Assembly: GCA_018066165.1 (NCBI GenBank)
Contig: JAGHRX010000113.1
Location: 1-16,253 of the forward strand
Length of the DNA: 16,253 bases
Reading direction: 5' to 3'
From: UBA1723 sp018066165
GTDB taxonomy: Bacteria; Bacteroidota; Bacteroidia; Bacteroidales; Paludibacteraceae
In this document: positions 6,143 to 14,222 of the stretch, piece after piece
Position numbering within the stretch: the first letter of the stretch is position 1
How the letters are laid out: every line of letters begins with the position of its first letter
Translations under genes and position numbers: made by a program
The notes under the pieces: generated by a model
What the model saw: only the letters and a program-made list of their open reading frames with translations
What the model was told of the DNA's origin: nothing
Database searches by the model: none

Positions 6143-7423
6143 TTACCAAGCGAACAATGGGTACTGAGCCATGATGCTGTTAACCTTCTCGCGAACAGCC
6201 TTGATATTAGCGTCGCTCTCAGGGTTAGAAAGAACAGTGTCGATCATCTCAACGATCTCAACCATCAACTCCTCCTTAGCACCACGAGTTGTGATAGCTG
6301 GAGTACCGAAGCGTAGACCTGATGTCTGGAATGCTGAACGAGTGTCGAATGGCACCATGTTCATGTTTGTAGTGATATCAGCAGCAACTAGAGCTGTCTC
6401 TGCCATCTTACCAGTCAATTCAGGGAACTTAGGACGAAGGTCGATCAACATTGAGTGGTTGTCTGTACCACCAGAAACGACTGCGTAACCCTTGTCAACG
6501 AATGCCTGAGCCATAACAGCTGCATTCTTCTTAACCTGAGTCTGATATGTCTTAAACTCTGGCTGTAGAGCCTCGCCGAATGCAACAGCCTTAGCAGCGA
6601 TAACGTGCTCAAGCGGACCACCCTGCATACCTGGGAACACAGCTGAATTCAAGATTGAAGACATCTTACGGATAACACCCTTCTTTGTAACCTTACCCCA
6701 AGGGTTATCGAAATCCTTAGCAAGAAGGATGATACCACCACGAGGTCCACGAAGTGTCTTATGTGTAGTAGATGTTACGATATGTGCATATTTCAATGGG
6801 TTGTCTAGCAAACCTGCAGCGATAAGACCTGCTGGGTGAGCCATATCGATCATAAGAAGTGCGCCAACCTCATCAGCGATCTTACGCATACGTGCGTAAT
6901 CCCACTCACGTGAGTAAGCAGAACCACCTCCGATGATCAGCTTAGGACGCTCTGCCTTTGCTGTCTTCTCCATCTCGTCGTAGTCAACACGACCAGTCTC
7001 TTTGTTCAAGTAGTAAGGTACTGGCTTGTAGATCAAACCTGAAGTATTTACCAAAGATCCGTGAGAAAGGTGACCACCGTGATCCAAAGCCAAGCCCATG
7101 AACTTGTCGCCAGGATTTAGAACTGCAAGTAGGACAGCACCGTTAGCCTGAGCTCCTGAGTGAGGCTGTACGTTAGCGTACTCAGCTCCGTAAAGCTTGC
7201 AAAGACGCTCGATTGCCAAACCTTCGCTCATATCGACTACCTCGCAACCACCGTAGTGACGGTGTCCGATGTAACCCTCGGCGTACTTGTTTGTTAGATA
7301 ACTTCCCATTGCCTGCATCACCTGATCACTAACAAAGTTCTCAGAGGCGATTAGCTCAATTCCCTTAAGCTGACGCTGATGCTCTTTCTCGATGATATCG
7401 AAAATCTCAGTATCTCTTACCAT
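6143..7423 (-). CDS. glyA: Serine hydroxymethyltransferase GlyA
   Basis: This PLP enzyme converts serine and tetrahydrofolate to glycine and methylene-tetrahydrofolate, the main entry to one-carbon metabolism, in the cytoplasm. The 426-residue protein has the usual length and all main motifs: ELIASENF (23-30), NKYAEGYIGHRHYGG, the PLP-contacting MIDMAHPAG with Asp193 and His196, and the Schiff-base Lys222 in TSTTHKTLRGPRGG. I chose the ATG at 7423 (MVRDTEIFD). The longer frame to 7495 adds a hydrophobic run unlike any GlyA and would contain the promoter box at 7454-7461. It is a single-gene transcription unit with its own terminator. Confidence 0.97.
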   Translation of the reverse strand: MVRDTEIFDIIEKEHQRQLKGIELIASENFVSDQVMQAMGSYLTNKYAEGYIGHRHYGGCEVVDMSEGLAIERLCKLYGAEYANVQPHSGAQANGAVLLAVLNPGDKFMGLALDHGGHLSHGSLVNTSGLIYKPVPYYLNKETGRVDYDEMEKTAKAERPKLIIGGGSAYSREWDYARMRKIADEVGALLMIDMAHPAGLIAAGLLDNPLKYAHIVTSTTHKTLRGPRGGIILLAKDFDNPWGKVTKKGVIRKMSSILNSAVFPGMQGGPLEHVIAAKAVAFGEALQPEFKTYQTQVKKNAAVMAQAFVDKGYAVVSGGTDNHSMLIDLRPKFPELTGKMAETALVAADITTNMNMVPFDTRSAFQTSGLRFGTPAITTRGAKEELMVEIVEMIDTVLSNPESDANIKAVREKVNSIMAQYPLFAW

Positions 7424-7453
7424 AACTATTGATGATATTGTAATAAATTTTTG

Positions 7454-7461
7454 CAAAGATA
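7454..7461 (-). promoter_or_regulatory. -7 box of glyA
   Basis: The minus strand reads TATCTTTG, an exact TAnnTTTG match and identical to the box before the LOG gene, 30 bases upstream of the chosen glyA start. The -33 element is not clear. Confidence 0.5.
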
Positions 7462-7517
7462 GGAATAAATTCGAAATTATTAATGCGAAATCCAAAATTA
7501 TGAATGATATATAATTG

Positions 7518-7542
7518 AAAAGGGCAGGTTTGAAACCTGCCC
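7518..7542 (-). terminator. Rho-independent terminator after DUF1294 gene
   Basis: Perfect 10-base arms GGGCAGGTTT (7522-7531) and AAACCTGCCC (7533-7542) flank a single central base. On the minus strand they end in TTTT. It lies 10 bases past the DUF1294 stop and would end the lptD-DUF1294 transcript. A one-base centre means that the stem opens by a few pairs in RNA. Confidence 0.7.
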
Positions 7543-7552
7543 CTACAAATAT

Positions 7553-7819
7553 CTATGCGTTAATATTAAACCAAATCAATCCAATTATCCAAACAATAAG
7601 GAAAAGCGGCACACAAATTGTGAATTTCTTATGTTGTGTCTTGTGACGGAAATATTTCATTCCAGCGTATGCACCTAACGCACCACCTAATGCGGCAAGC
7701 AAAATCAATGTCTTTTCAGGAGTTCTCCACTTTGCATTCTTTGCTTTCCACTTGTCTACTCCATACGCCACAAAAGCAACAATATTGATTATCGCTAAAT
7801 ATATACAAATGATACTCAT
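7553..7819 (-). CDS. DUF1294 family small membrane protein
   Basis: The 88-residue protein fits the DUF1294 family: a hydrophobic N-terminus, YGVDKWKAKNAKWRTPE (about 19-35), a Gly/Ala-rich second membrane segment containing LGGALGAYAG, FRHKTQHKKF (about 57-66) and a last membrane segment (about 67-86). Three membrane segments (about 2-18, 37-54, 67-86) are expected in the inner membrane, with basic loops between. The biochemical role of the family is not known to me. It follows lptD by 56 bases on the same strand and is probably co-transcribed. The order next to lptD need not imply a role in envelope assembly. Confidence 0.88.
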   Translation of the reverse strand: MSIICIYLAIINIVAFVAYGVDKWKAKNAKWRTPEKTLILLAALGGALGAYAGMKYFRHKTQHKKFTICVPLFLIVWIIGLIWFNINA

Positions 7820-7821
7820 AA

Positions 7822-7874
7822 CCTCTAACCTACTCTCTCTAAGCTTTAAGCTCTAAGCTCTTAACTCTAAACTA
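7822..7874. repeat. Degenerate CTCTAA(G)CT microrepeat
   Basis: Almost the whole lptD-DUF1294 gap is made of variants of a short unit: CTCTAACC, CTCTCTAAG, CTTTAAG, CTCTAAG, CTCTTAA, CTCTAAA. Such low-complexity spacers probably arise by slippage. No regulatory meaning is evident. Confidence 0.45.
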
Positions 7875-7875
7875 A

Positions 7876-10701
7876 TCAATACCAATCCGGATGATCACTT
7901 GGAGAACTGTTCTTCTCATACTTCAAATCCTGCAGCAAAGACGAGTTGGCATGGATAGAGAAGTTGAACGACTGGTTATAGCCGAATGGCACCAAATGAA
8001 GCGATGCACTCCAACAGTGTAGCGATCTTGAAATTCCACATGTGGTATAACTGATCTCTTTTCTAATCACGTCATAGCCAGAACTATAATTGAAACTCCA
8101 GTTTCGTGTGAATGAGAAACTACCTGAGAAGTTCAACATACAATTCCAATCCTGATCGTATGTCAATCTCTCTTTGTTGAACTTCTTGTCTCCATAAGAC
8201 ACTGATGCACTGACACTCAAATTCCAAGGAAGAGAGAAAGCCTCATATCCCTCATTGTCCTTTTGGGCGTCATCACGTCTTTTATTTCGCAAACGTTGTT
8301 TTGGTGCCTGCTTGTCAAGCAAATCAGGATCATTATCCTCAAAATCATCACTGCTTGTAGACTCACCCTGAATCTGATCCTCTGGCTTCACTTTCTTTTT
8401 GAAGGTCGAATTACTGAAAGTATAATTCACACTTGTCGACGCGTTGGTCATTCTGGCAAGACGGTGGTTTTTCTCCATCTCTGTAACGTTTACTCTCGTC
8501 GGATTACCATAATCATTTAGCTGATATGTATAAGGAGTCCAACGGCTGTTGACGCTGAATGATGTATTGCCAGGCAATCTGAATCTGACATTTGCACTGA
8601 TATCCGACCAATTCAACGAGTCAGCAAACACATTATAACTTGTGCTTAACATCAAATTGTCAATCAACGATATCTTCTTATATCCTGTTGTGTCCCTGTC
8701 TGTACGCACCTTCATCTCGACATTATTGCTCAACGACAAGTTGATATTTCCTGACGGTCCGTTAGAATGTGTGCCGCCACCTCTCATACGTGCATAGTCG
8801 ATAGGCTTCACATCGGCAAGATCTATTCCTGCAACCGGACGGACATAAGATCCAAAATACTGGTCTCTCATGCCAGGGAATGGCGAAATCATGTGGTCGA
8901 AATCTGGCCTGAACGAGAATCCGACTGTGGGCTGACACATGTGTCGGATTGCCGCAATCTTCTTTCCACCCATCCATTTCAACGGTTTATAGAAACCATA
9001 CAATTGAGTATTCAAGTTGACGCTTGCAGAAACGTCGTTCTTGAAAAACAACCCATAGTGATAGGCGGTGTCAACTTTTGCATTCTGCTCATCCCAACTC
9101 AGATCCTGTGTCTTATGATACCATTTCTCATTATAAGAAATATTAGGGCTCAACACCAGATACTTGAAAATATTGTAAGAGGCTCCCAATGATATTTTGT
9201 GACTTGCTTCCAAATCAGTGAAAAAATCGTTAGCTGTCTGGATTTCCGAACTCCACATCAGCTTGTCCTGTTTCATCGAGACGCTGTTGCTGGCGCTGAA
9301 ATTATAGTTGAAATAGATTTTCTCATACCATTTCTTGCTTCCGACCATCACCTTTCTCTGGAATGGGAAAATACGGTTCATGCTGACAGTCAACGACGGG
9401 AATGTGATACTCAACGTTGAGTCGCTCTGTCTTTGGTTGATAGTCAAGTTTGTTTGCAATGAGAACACACTTTCTGGGAATTGATATGCGTAGTTGATAC
9501 TGCTGGATTTATTATTCTCAGAATACGACGACGCATTATAATATGAACGTGTGTTGTTCTTATTGTAAGCGGATGTTGAATAGTTGACACTTGCGGAGAA
9601 TGTGCTGAACGGATTTGCCTTAGCATCCTGCTTGTGAGTCCAATGGATCTTCAAGTCCTTCATCTCCGTATAGTTAGGCATGCCCTTCTCTCCAGAGCCA
9701 GTCACCTGGTAGCTGAAAAGCAAATTGCCACTATATTTATAGCGTCTTACATAACGAGATGTTCCACTCACAGCCCACGATCCTTTAGTGTAGATATCAC
9801 CACGCAATGCCATATCAACATAATCGTTGATAGCGAAGTAGTAACCTCCATTACGCAAATAGAATCCCTGACGCGAATCCTCACCGAACGTCGGCATCAG
9901 CAGACCTGACTTATAAGCGCTTGAGAATGGGAAATAAGCGAACGGAATGACCAAAGGGATTGGAACATCAAGCAAAACGAAATATGCAGGGCCAGTCACG
10001 ACACAATTCTTTGGCACCACCTTGGCTTTTGTCAAGTTCAGATAGAAATGTGGATTTTCGTGATTGTCACAAGTTGTATACTTTCCATCCTTCATCAAGA
10101 ATGTATTGTCAGGATTTTTTCTAGCCACATCACTTGTGATATAACCGTCCTGCTGCTGAGTGATCACGCCACGGATCAATCCCTTACCCGACTTATAGTT
10201 GTAGTCGATGGCCTCACTTTCGTACTCATCCGGACCATCCTTGAAAATTGGAGTCTCTACCAATGTTCCGGTGCTGTCCACCTTACCACGAGCCTTAACA
10301 GTGCTTTTTTCAATGTCAAGACTGATATTATCACTGTTTAGCTCAAGAGTCTGGTAATTAATTGTGGCCTTACCGTATAAGAACGCGTCTCCTCCACCGA
10401 CGAAAATGATGGAATCTGATGCAGAATACGTTAGTTGGCTTTCAATCGCGTCTTTACTAGGCTCAAACTCGAATGTTTTGGGATCTTTTTTCTTTTTTTT
10501 CCTGTTTGGTACTGTCAAACTATCATTATTAGCAGATAAAGAGTCTTTCTTCGGTAAAGAAAAAGACAAAGTGTCGGCAGATAGAGTCACCTCTTTTCTG
10601 TCGATACTATCATTTTTTATTTCTGTATTCTGTCCGTAACTATTTGAAAACAATAGTATTGTAAACAACAAACAGACTATATGCTTTATCTTGTAGTGCA
10701 T
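7876..10701 (-). CDS. lptD: LptD-type outer-membrane LPS assembly protein
   Basis: LptD forms the outer-membrane channel that inserts lipopolysaccharide into the outer leaflet. The 941-residue product has a signal peptide ending near SYG-Q (23/24). A low-complexity segment with a run of five Lys (NRKKKKKD, about 67-74) comes next, then an OstA/LptA-like beta-jellyroll region (about 85-240: phrases such as KATINYQT, GKVDSTG, LIRGVITQQQDGYI). From about 245 to the end is a Tyr/Ser/Asn-rich beta barrel, preceded by the family-typical VPIPLVIPFAYFPFSS and SGLLMPTFGEDSRQGFYLRNGGYY. A charged loop rich in Asp, Lys and Arg (about 775-830) interrupts the barrel. Length and motifs match the Bacteroidetes LptD form. 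It has a perfect promoter 23 or so bases upstream of the ATG and is followed by the DUF1294 gene. The symbol is by family; LptE is not in the window. Confidence 0.9.
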   Translation of the reverse strand: MHYKIKHIVCLLFTILLFSNSYGQNTEIKNDSIDRKEVTLSADTLSFSLPKKDSLSANNDSLTVPNRKKKKKDPKTFEFEPSKDAIESQLTYSASDSIIFVGGGDAFLYGKATINYQTLELNSDNISLDIEKSTVKARGKVDSTGTLVETPIFKDGPDEYESEAIDYNYKSGKGLIRGVITQQQDGYITSDVARKNPDNTFLMKDGKYTTCDNHENPHFYLNLTKAKVVPKNCVVTGPAYFVLLDVPIPLVIPFAYFPFSSAYKSGLLMPTFGEDSRQGFYLRNGGYYFAINDYVDMALRGDIYTKGSWAVSGTSRYVRRYKYSGNLLFSYQVTGSGEKGMPNYTEMKDLKIHWTHKQDAKANPFSTFSASVNYSTSAYNKNNTRSYYNASSYSENNKSSSINYAYQFPESVFSLQTNLTINQRQSDSTLSITFPSLTVSMNRIFPFQRKVMVGSKKWYEKIYFNYNFSASNSVSMKQDKLMWSSEIQTANDFFTDLEASHKISLGASYNIFKYLVLSPNISYNEKWYHKTQDLSWDEQNAKVDTAYHYGLFFKNDVSASVNLNTQLYGFYKPLKWMGGKKIAAIRHMCQPTVGFSFRPDFDHMISPFPGMRDQYFGSYVRPVAGIDLADVKPIDYARMRGGGTHSNGPSGNINLSLSNNVEMKVRTDRDTTGYKKISLIDNLMLSTSYNVFADSLNWSDISANVRFRLPGNTSFSVNSRWTPYTYQLNDYGNPTRVNVTEMEKNHRLARMTNASTSVNYTFSNSTFKKKVKPEDQIQGESTSSDDFEDNDPDLLDKQAPKQRLRNKRRDDAQKDNEGYEAFSLPWNLSVSASVSYGDKKFNKERLTYDQDWNCMLNFSGSFSFTRNWSFNYSSGYDVIRKEISYTTCGISRSLHCWSASLHLVPFGYNQSFNFSIHANSSLLQDLKYEKNSSPSDHPDWY

Positions 10702-10730
10702 TACTACGCTTTTACTTCTAATTTACTCTA

Positions 10731-10762
10731 CAAATTTATTTTTTTTTGCTGACTTTCACAAA
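10731..10762 (-). promoter_or_regulatory. Consensus Bacteroidetes promoter of lptD
   Basis: On the minus strand TTTG (10762-10759) is followed after 20 bases by TAAATTTG (10738-10731). Both boxes match the consensus exactly. Transcription should begin near 10724, about 23 bases before the lptD ATG. Confidence 0.75.
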
Positions 10763-10807
10763 TGTTTTTTCAATTCGTAATGCGAAATGAGGATTGCGTA
10801 TTGCAAG

Positions 10808-10836
10808 AAAAAAAGACGGGGTCATGCCCCGTCTTT
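10808..10836 (-). terminator. Rho-independent terminator of prfC
   Basis: Arms AAAGACGGGG (10812-10821) and CCCCGTCTTT (10827-10836) pair perfectly around a 5-base loop. On the minus strand the stem runs into a T tract (the A run at 10808-10814). It lies about 80 bases past the prfC stop. Confidence 0.85.
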
Positions 10837-10883
10837 ACAAGTTTCTATCGTTGGAAATCCCTATAAGAATAGATTATACCGAC

Positions 10884-10916
10884 AATTATGAATTACGAAT
10901 TATGAATTACGAATTG
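10884..10916. repeat. Perfect 14-bp tandem repeat before the prfC stop
   Basis: The unit AATTATGAATTACG occurs twice without a mismatch (10884-10897, 10898-10911), then begins a third time (10912-10916). It abuts the end of prfC at 10919. Similar AATT/GAATTA words occur in other gaps of this window. Confidence 0.7.
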
Positions 10917-10918
10917 CA

Positions 10919-12499
10919 TCAGAATTCTGATGAGAAATGGAATCTGATCTTAGGGAAATCACTCTGAGCCATCTGCAAGATATAGCCTGAATCAGCAAGG
11001 AAGACGTCGCGTCCCTCCTTATCCTTCGCCATATATTGGTATTTTCTCTTCTTGAATGTCTCCAAAGCCTCAGCGTCGTCGCTCTCAATCCAGCATGCCT
11101 TGTAAAGCGAGATTGGCTCCCAACGGCACTGTGCGTTATATTCATGAAGTAGACGGTACTGGATTACCTCAAACTGCAACGCTCCTACTGTACCGATGAT
11201 CTTACGTCCGTTGAACTGGTTAGTGAAGACCTGTGCCACACCTTCGTCAGTAAGCTGCTCAATTCCTTTGTTGAGCTGTTTTGCCTTCATCGGATCGTCA
11301 TTCTCAATATACTTAAACATTTCTGGTGAGAAACTTGGCAATCCCTTGAAGTGGATTGTCTCTCCCGACGTCAATGTATCTCCAATCTTGAATGTACCGC
11401 CACTATCTGGCAAACCTACGATATCGCCTGGGAATGCCTCGTCGACGATGTCTTTCTTCTGAGCCATGAAACATGTTGGGCTTGAGAACTTGAAGCTCTT
11501 GCCAAGACGTACATGCTTATAGTTGACGTTTCTTTCAAACTTACCAGAGCAAACCTTAACGAATGCGATACAGCTTCTATGGTTAGGATCCATGTTAGCG
11601 TGGATCTTAAAGACAAATCCTGAGAACTTCTCCTCTTCTGGCTTAATGATTCTCTCTTCTGTCTTGATCTCGCCTGGCGACGGTGCAATCTCACAGAAAC
11701 AATCAAGCAACTCCTTGATACCGAAGTTGTTCAATGCCGAACCGAAGAATACTGGAGCCACTTGTCCAGCCTCGTAAGTCTCTCTTTCAAACTCAGGATA
11801 AACACCATCCAAAAGTTCAAGATCCTCACGTAGCTGATTAGCATCCTGATCTCCTACGATATCGTCAAGCTGTTTGTCGTTGATGTCAGCGATAGCAACA
11901 TTCTCAGAGATAGTCTGCTTGCTTGGAGTATAAAGATTCAAGCTATGCTCGTATAGATTATATACTCCCTTGAATTTCTCACCCTGGTTGATAGGCCAAG
12001 AAAGAGGGCGAACCTTGATATCAAGTTCCTTCTCAAGTTCATCCATCAAATCGAAAGGATTCTTACCGTTACGGTCCATCTTATTTACGAAAACAATAAC
12101 CGGAGTGTTACGCATACGGCAGACATTCATCAGTTTACGAGTCTGCGACTCAACTCCCTTTGCACAGTCGACGACGATGATAACGCTATCGACAGCAGTA
12201 AGAGTACGGAACGTATCCTCCTGGAAATCCTGGTGACCTGGAGTATCAAGGATATTGATTTTGAAACCGTTGTATTCAAATGCCATCACAGATGTTGCGA
12301 CTGAGATACCACGCTGCTTCTCAATTTCCATCCAGTCCGACGTTGCTGTCTTCTTGATTTTGTTTGATTTTACGGCTCCGGCGATGTGGATAGCACCTCC
12401 AAAGAGCAATAGTTTTTCAGTCAGTGTAGTCTTACCGGCGTCGGGATGCGAGATTACCGCAAACGTACGTCTTCTTTTGATTTCGTCTATGAATGCCAT
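10919..12499 (-). CDS. prfC: Peptide chain release factor 3 (RF3)
   Basis: RF3 is a GTPase that removes RF1 and RF2 from the ribosome after peptide release. The 526-residue protein has the normal length. GTP-binding motifs are clear: P-loop in ISHPDAGKTTL (16-26), switch I region KQRGISVATS (61-70), DTPGH (85-89) and NKMD (139-142). RF3-specific phrases include SDWMEIEKQRGIS and the C-terminal FEVIQYRLLHEYNA, which separates it from EF-G and LepA. The start MAFIDEIKRR is the only sensible ATG. It forms its own transcription unit, with a -7 box about 26 bases upstream and a hairpin terminator downstream, and diverges from the paralog pair at 12684. Confidence 0.96.
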   Translation of the reverse strand: MAFIDEIKRRRTFAVISHPDAGKTTLTEKLLLFGGAIHIAGAVKSNKIKKTATSDWMEIEKQRGISVATSVMAFEYNGFKINILDTPGHQDFQEDTFRTLTAVDSVIIVVDCAKGVESQTRKLMNVCRMRNTPVIVFVNKMDRNGKNPFDLMDELEKELDIKVRPLSWPINQGEKFKGVYNLYEHSLNLYTPSKQTISENVAIADINDKQLDDIVGDQDANQLREDLELLDGVYPEFERETYEAGQVAPVFFGSALNNFGIKELLDCFCEIAPSPGEIKTEERIIKPEEEKFSGFVFKIHANMDPNHRSCIAFVKVCSGKFERNVNYKHVRLGKSFKFSSPTCFMAQKKDIVDEAFPGDIVGLPDSGGTFKIGDTLTSGETIHFKGLPSFSPEMFKYIENDDPMKAKQLNKGIEQLTDEGVAQVFTNQFNGRKIIGTVGALQFEVIQYRLLHEYNAQCRWEPISLYKACWIESDDAEALETFKKRKYQYMAKDKEGRDVFLADSGYILQMAQSDFPKIRFHFSSEF

Positions 12500-12524
12500 T
12501 TGTACAAATTTCGTTAAAACGGCA

Positions 12525-12532
12525 CAAAATTA
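12525..12532 (-). promoter_or_regulatory. -7 box of prfC
   Basis: The minus strand reads TAATTTTG, an exact TAnnTTTG match, 26 bases upstream of the prfC start. A convincing -33 box is not seen at the expected spacing. Confidence 0.45.
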
Positions 12533-12635
12533 CAAAAATTTTGGCAATATAGGAAATTCAGAATACGAAATAAGGGAATCAATTCAAATCAAAGAAGGCA
12601 CCTTGAATTTAGAAGCAATTGCAGATTAAGGAATA

Positions 12636-12666
12636 TTTGTATTACGACTATTTTTTATTAACTTAG
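12636..12666 (+). promoter_or_regulatory. Candidate promoter of the tandem paralog pair
   Basis: TTTG at 12636-12639 is followed after 19 bases by TAACTTAG (12659-12666), one mismatch from TAnnTTTG. The start site would be near 12673, leaving only about 10 leader bases before the ATG at 12684. Confidence 0.45.
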
Positions 12667-12683
12667 CACAAAATAGTCAAATT

Positions 12684-13187
12684 ATGAGCAGAAAGTTGAA
12701 ATACTTGGTTGGAACTATGGTTATGCTGTCGAGCTTCTTGGTGGCAGAGGCTGAGGAACAGCACTATATCCTTACCGGAGATGGATTGCAGAAGGCCGAC
12801 AGCAAATACGAAGATGTGCGTTTTCTTCCCGAGGAGGAGGTTCTTGGATGGTGCGCACAAGAACCCGACTCGTTGAAGGACGAGGCATATACAAAGTACG
12901 GATTCACATGGCATTCAATATACGAGAGTATGAAAAGGGATTCGTTCGCATACGTTCCTTTTACTGTGGAGAAGTATGAGTATGAGTATCATAGGGATAG
13001 ACCCCATTTAAAAGAATTCATGACATGGCACAGAGATGTGTGTGACTGTCCGTTCGAGGAGCTGATAATTGTTCACTATCGTTCTCCGCAGTGGACATGG
13101 AATGCTTTGGCTGGCAGAGAGGGTCTGCTCCCTATCTGCAGAAAACACAAGAAACAGTTCAGAATGATGTTGTGGAGTATGAATTAA
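12684..13187 (+). CDS. Uncharacterised secreted protein, paralog A (CxC...CxxH family)
   Basis: I do not recognise this 167-residue protein. A signal peptide (MSRKLKYLVGTMVMLSSFLVAEA, about 1-23) without a lipobox predicts export to the periplasm or beyond. The mature part has FLPEEEVLGW (47-56), EPDSL (60-64), IYESMKRDSFA (79-89), CDCPFEEL (120-127), SPQWTW (134-139) and GREGLLPICRKHK (144-156). These blocks recur in the next gene, so the two arose by duplication. Cys120, Cys122, Cys152 and His155 are shared and could bind metal or form disulfides. There is no T9SS tail. It is 12 bases upstream of its paralog and probably co-transcribed. Gly is often GGA and Glu often GAG, and the texture differs from the housekeeping genes nearby, which may point to a different origin or expression level. 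Confidence 0.8.
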   Translation: MSRKLKYLVGTMVMLSSFLVAEAEEQHYILTGDGLQKADSKYEDVRFLPEEEVLGWCAQEPDSLKDEAYTKYGFTWHSIYESMKRDSFAYVPFTVEKYEYEYHRDRPHLKEFMTWHRDVCDCPFEELIIVHYRSPQWTWNALAGREGLLPICRKHKKQFRMMLWSMN

Positions 13188-13199
13188 GCTGTTTAGTGT

Positions 13200-13775
13200 A
13201 TGATGAAACGAATTTTATGTGTTGTGTCCCTGGTGTCTAGCTTCTTGTCGGCATCTGCCCATGACTCGCTGAAAGAGAGGGTTGAGGAGCATTTGAAAAT
13301 GGTAGAGAGGTATCGTCAGGAGAGAAGCTACGAGGTAGAGCCGGGAATATATCGTGTTGAATATCCAGATGATGACGAACTTGAAATTAAGGATATAGAG
13401 GTTATCTATCTGCCGGAAGAAGAGGTGTTGGGGTGGACTGAAATCGAGCCTGACTCGCTGTTGGACGAATACAGGGGAGTCGGAGGATTCAACTGGTGCG
13501 GAATATACGAGTGCATGAGCAGGGATTCGTTTGCCTGCATACCTTTTGACGAGGAACTGTATTTCAGTGGAATTTACGGAACGAAAGTTTTCAGACTAAG
13601 GTTTGAGGAGTCGAGGAAAAGGAAAGGATGTGACTGTCCGTTAGATGAGCTTGTGCTTGTCTATTACAATTCTCCGGATTGGACTTGGCCTGCACTTGTA
13701 GGCAGAGAGGGACTTCTGCCAATCTGCCGTAAACACAAGTTGCAGTTTATGCTAAGAACCTGGAAGATGAGCTGA
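13200..13775 (+). CDS. Uncharacterised secreted protein, paralog B (CxC...CxxH family)
   Basis: This 191-residue protein is a paralog of the gene just upstream. A short signal peptide ends near ASA-H (20/21). Between it and the shared core is an extra acidic and basic stretch (about 22-66) that paralog A lacks in this form. Shared blocks are YLPEEEVLGW (70-79), EPDSL (83-87), GIYECMSRDSFA (101-112), CDCPLDEL (144-151), SPDWTW (158-163) and GREGLLPICRKHK (168-180). The putative ligand set is Cys144, Cys146, Cys176 and His179. Either of two adjacent ATGs (13200, 13203) could start it. The gene converges on the FtsB-like gene with a 34-base gap and no obvious terminator. Function is unknown; secretion and duplication are the only firm statements. 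Confidence 0.8.
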   Translation: MMKRILCVVSLVSSFLSASAHDSLKERVEEHLKMVERYRQERSYEVEPGIYRVEYPDDDELEIKDIEVIYLPEEEVLGWTEIEPDSLLDEYRGVGGFNWCGIYECMSRDSFACIPFDEELYFSGIYGTKVFRLRFEESRKRKGCDCPLDELVLVYYNSPDWTWPALVGREGLLPICRKHKLQFMLRTWKMS

Positions 13776-13809
13776 CGGACATTACATAAAGAACTAAATA
13801 AAAAAATTT

Positions 13810-14142
13810 TTATTCTTCGTCTTCAATAATGAAGACCTCTTCGTTTGTACGCTTCATATAGTATTCCTCACGGGCAAAACGCTCAAGGTTAGTCTTATTT
13901 GTATTCAGCTCATTCATTTTTCTCATACAAGTCTCAATCTGCTTATCATACGATTCTATCTGAGAATTAAGTTCACGTATCTTGTTTCGATTGTTCCATC
14001 TATCGATATATGTGTTATCCAATGCGAAGAAAGAAAGAACAAAAAAGACAGCAATAGCAAGAAGGTACTTGTTTGTGACAATCGTTTTGATTTTTTTCAA
14101 AAGGGCAAGGCCTAAGTTTTTTAGAAGATCGTATTCGCTCAT
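13810..14142 (-). CDS. FtsB/DivIC-family septum formation initiator protein
   Basis: The 110-residue protein has the FtsB/DivIC plan: short cytoplasmic N-terminus, one membrane segment (about 26-41), a coiled coil (about 50-85, with a heptad-like IRELNSQIESYDKQIE) and a C-terminal block FAREEYYMKRTNEEVFIIE typical of the Bacteroidetes form. It would act in the divisome with FtsL and FtsQ, with the coiled coil in the periplasm. The ATG at 14142 (MSEYDLLK) is preferred; 14148 is possible. A third ATG, at 14169, overlaps the -7 box at 14167-14174, so it should lie outside the transcript. It is the only gene of its unit here. Confidence 0.85.
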   Translation of the reverse strand: MSEYDLLKNLGLALLKKIKTIVTNKYLLAIAVFFVLSFFALDNTYIDRWNNRNKIRELNSQIESYDKQIETCMRKMNELNTNKTNLERFAREEYYMKRTNEEVFIIEDEE

Positions 14143-14166
14143 AATCATTAAATTCTTTGTTGACGG

Positions 14167-14174
14167 CAAAGGTA
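14167..14174 (-). promoter_or_regulatory. -7 box of the FtsB-like gene
   Basis: The minus strand reads TACCTTTG, an exact TAnnTTTG box identical to that of the GH5 gene, 25 bases upstream of the chosen ATG. No -33 TTG is seen at 19-21 bases. Confidence 0.5.
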
Positions 14175-14222
14175 TATAAAAATGTTAAATTATAAATTAT
14201 GAATGCCAAGTTATCGTATGGC

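Noticed and set aside
7820..7875. CTCTAA repeats as telomere-like or CRISPR-like DNA
   Set aside because: Units are degenerate and 6-9 bases long with no spacers, limited to one 56-base gap between cotranscribed genes.
10900..11145. Short open frames antisense to or out of frame with prfC (for example 10900-11145, 11416-11706, 11970-12236)
   Set aside because: All overlap a full-length, intact RF3 coding frame and lack independent support.
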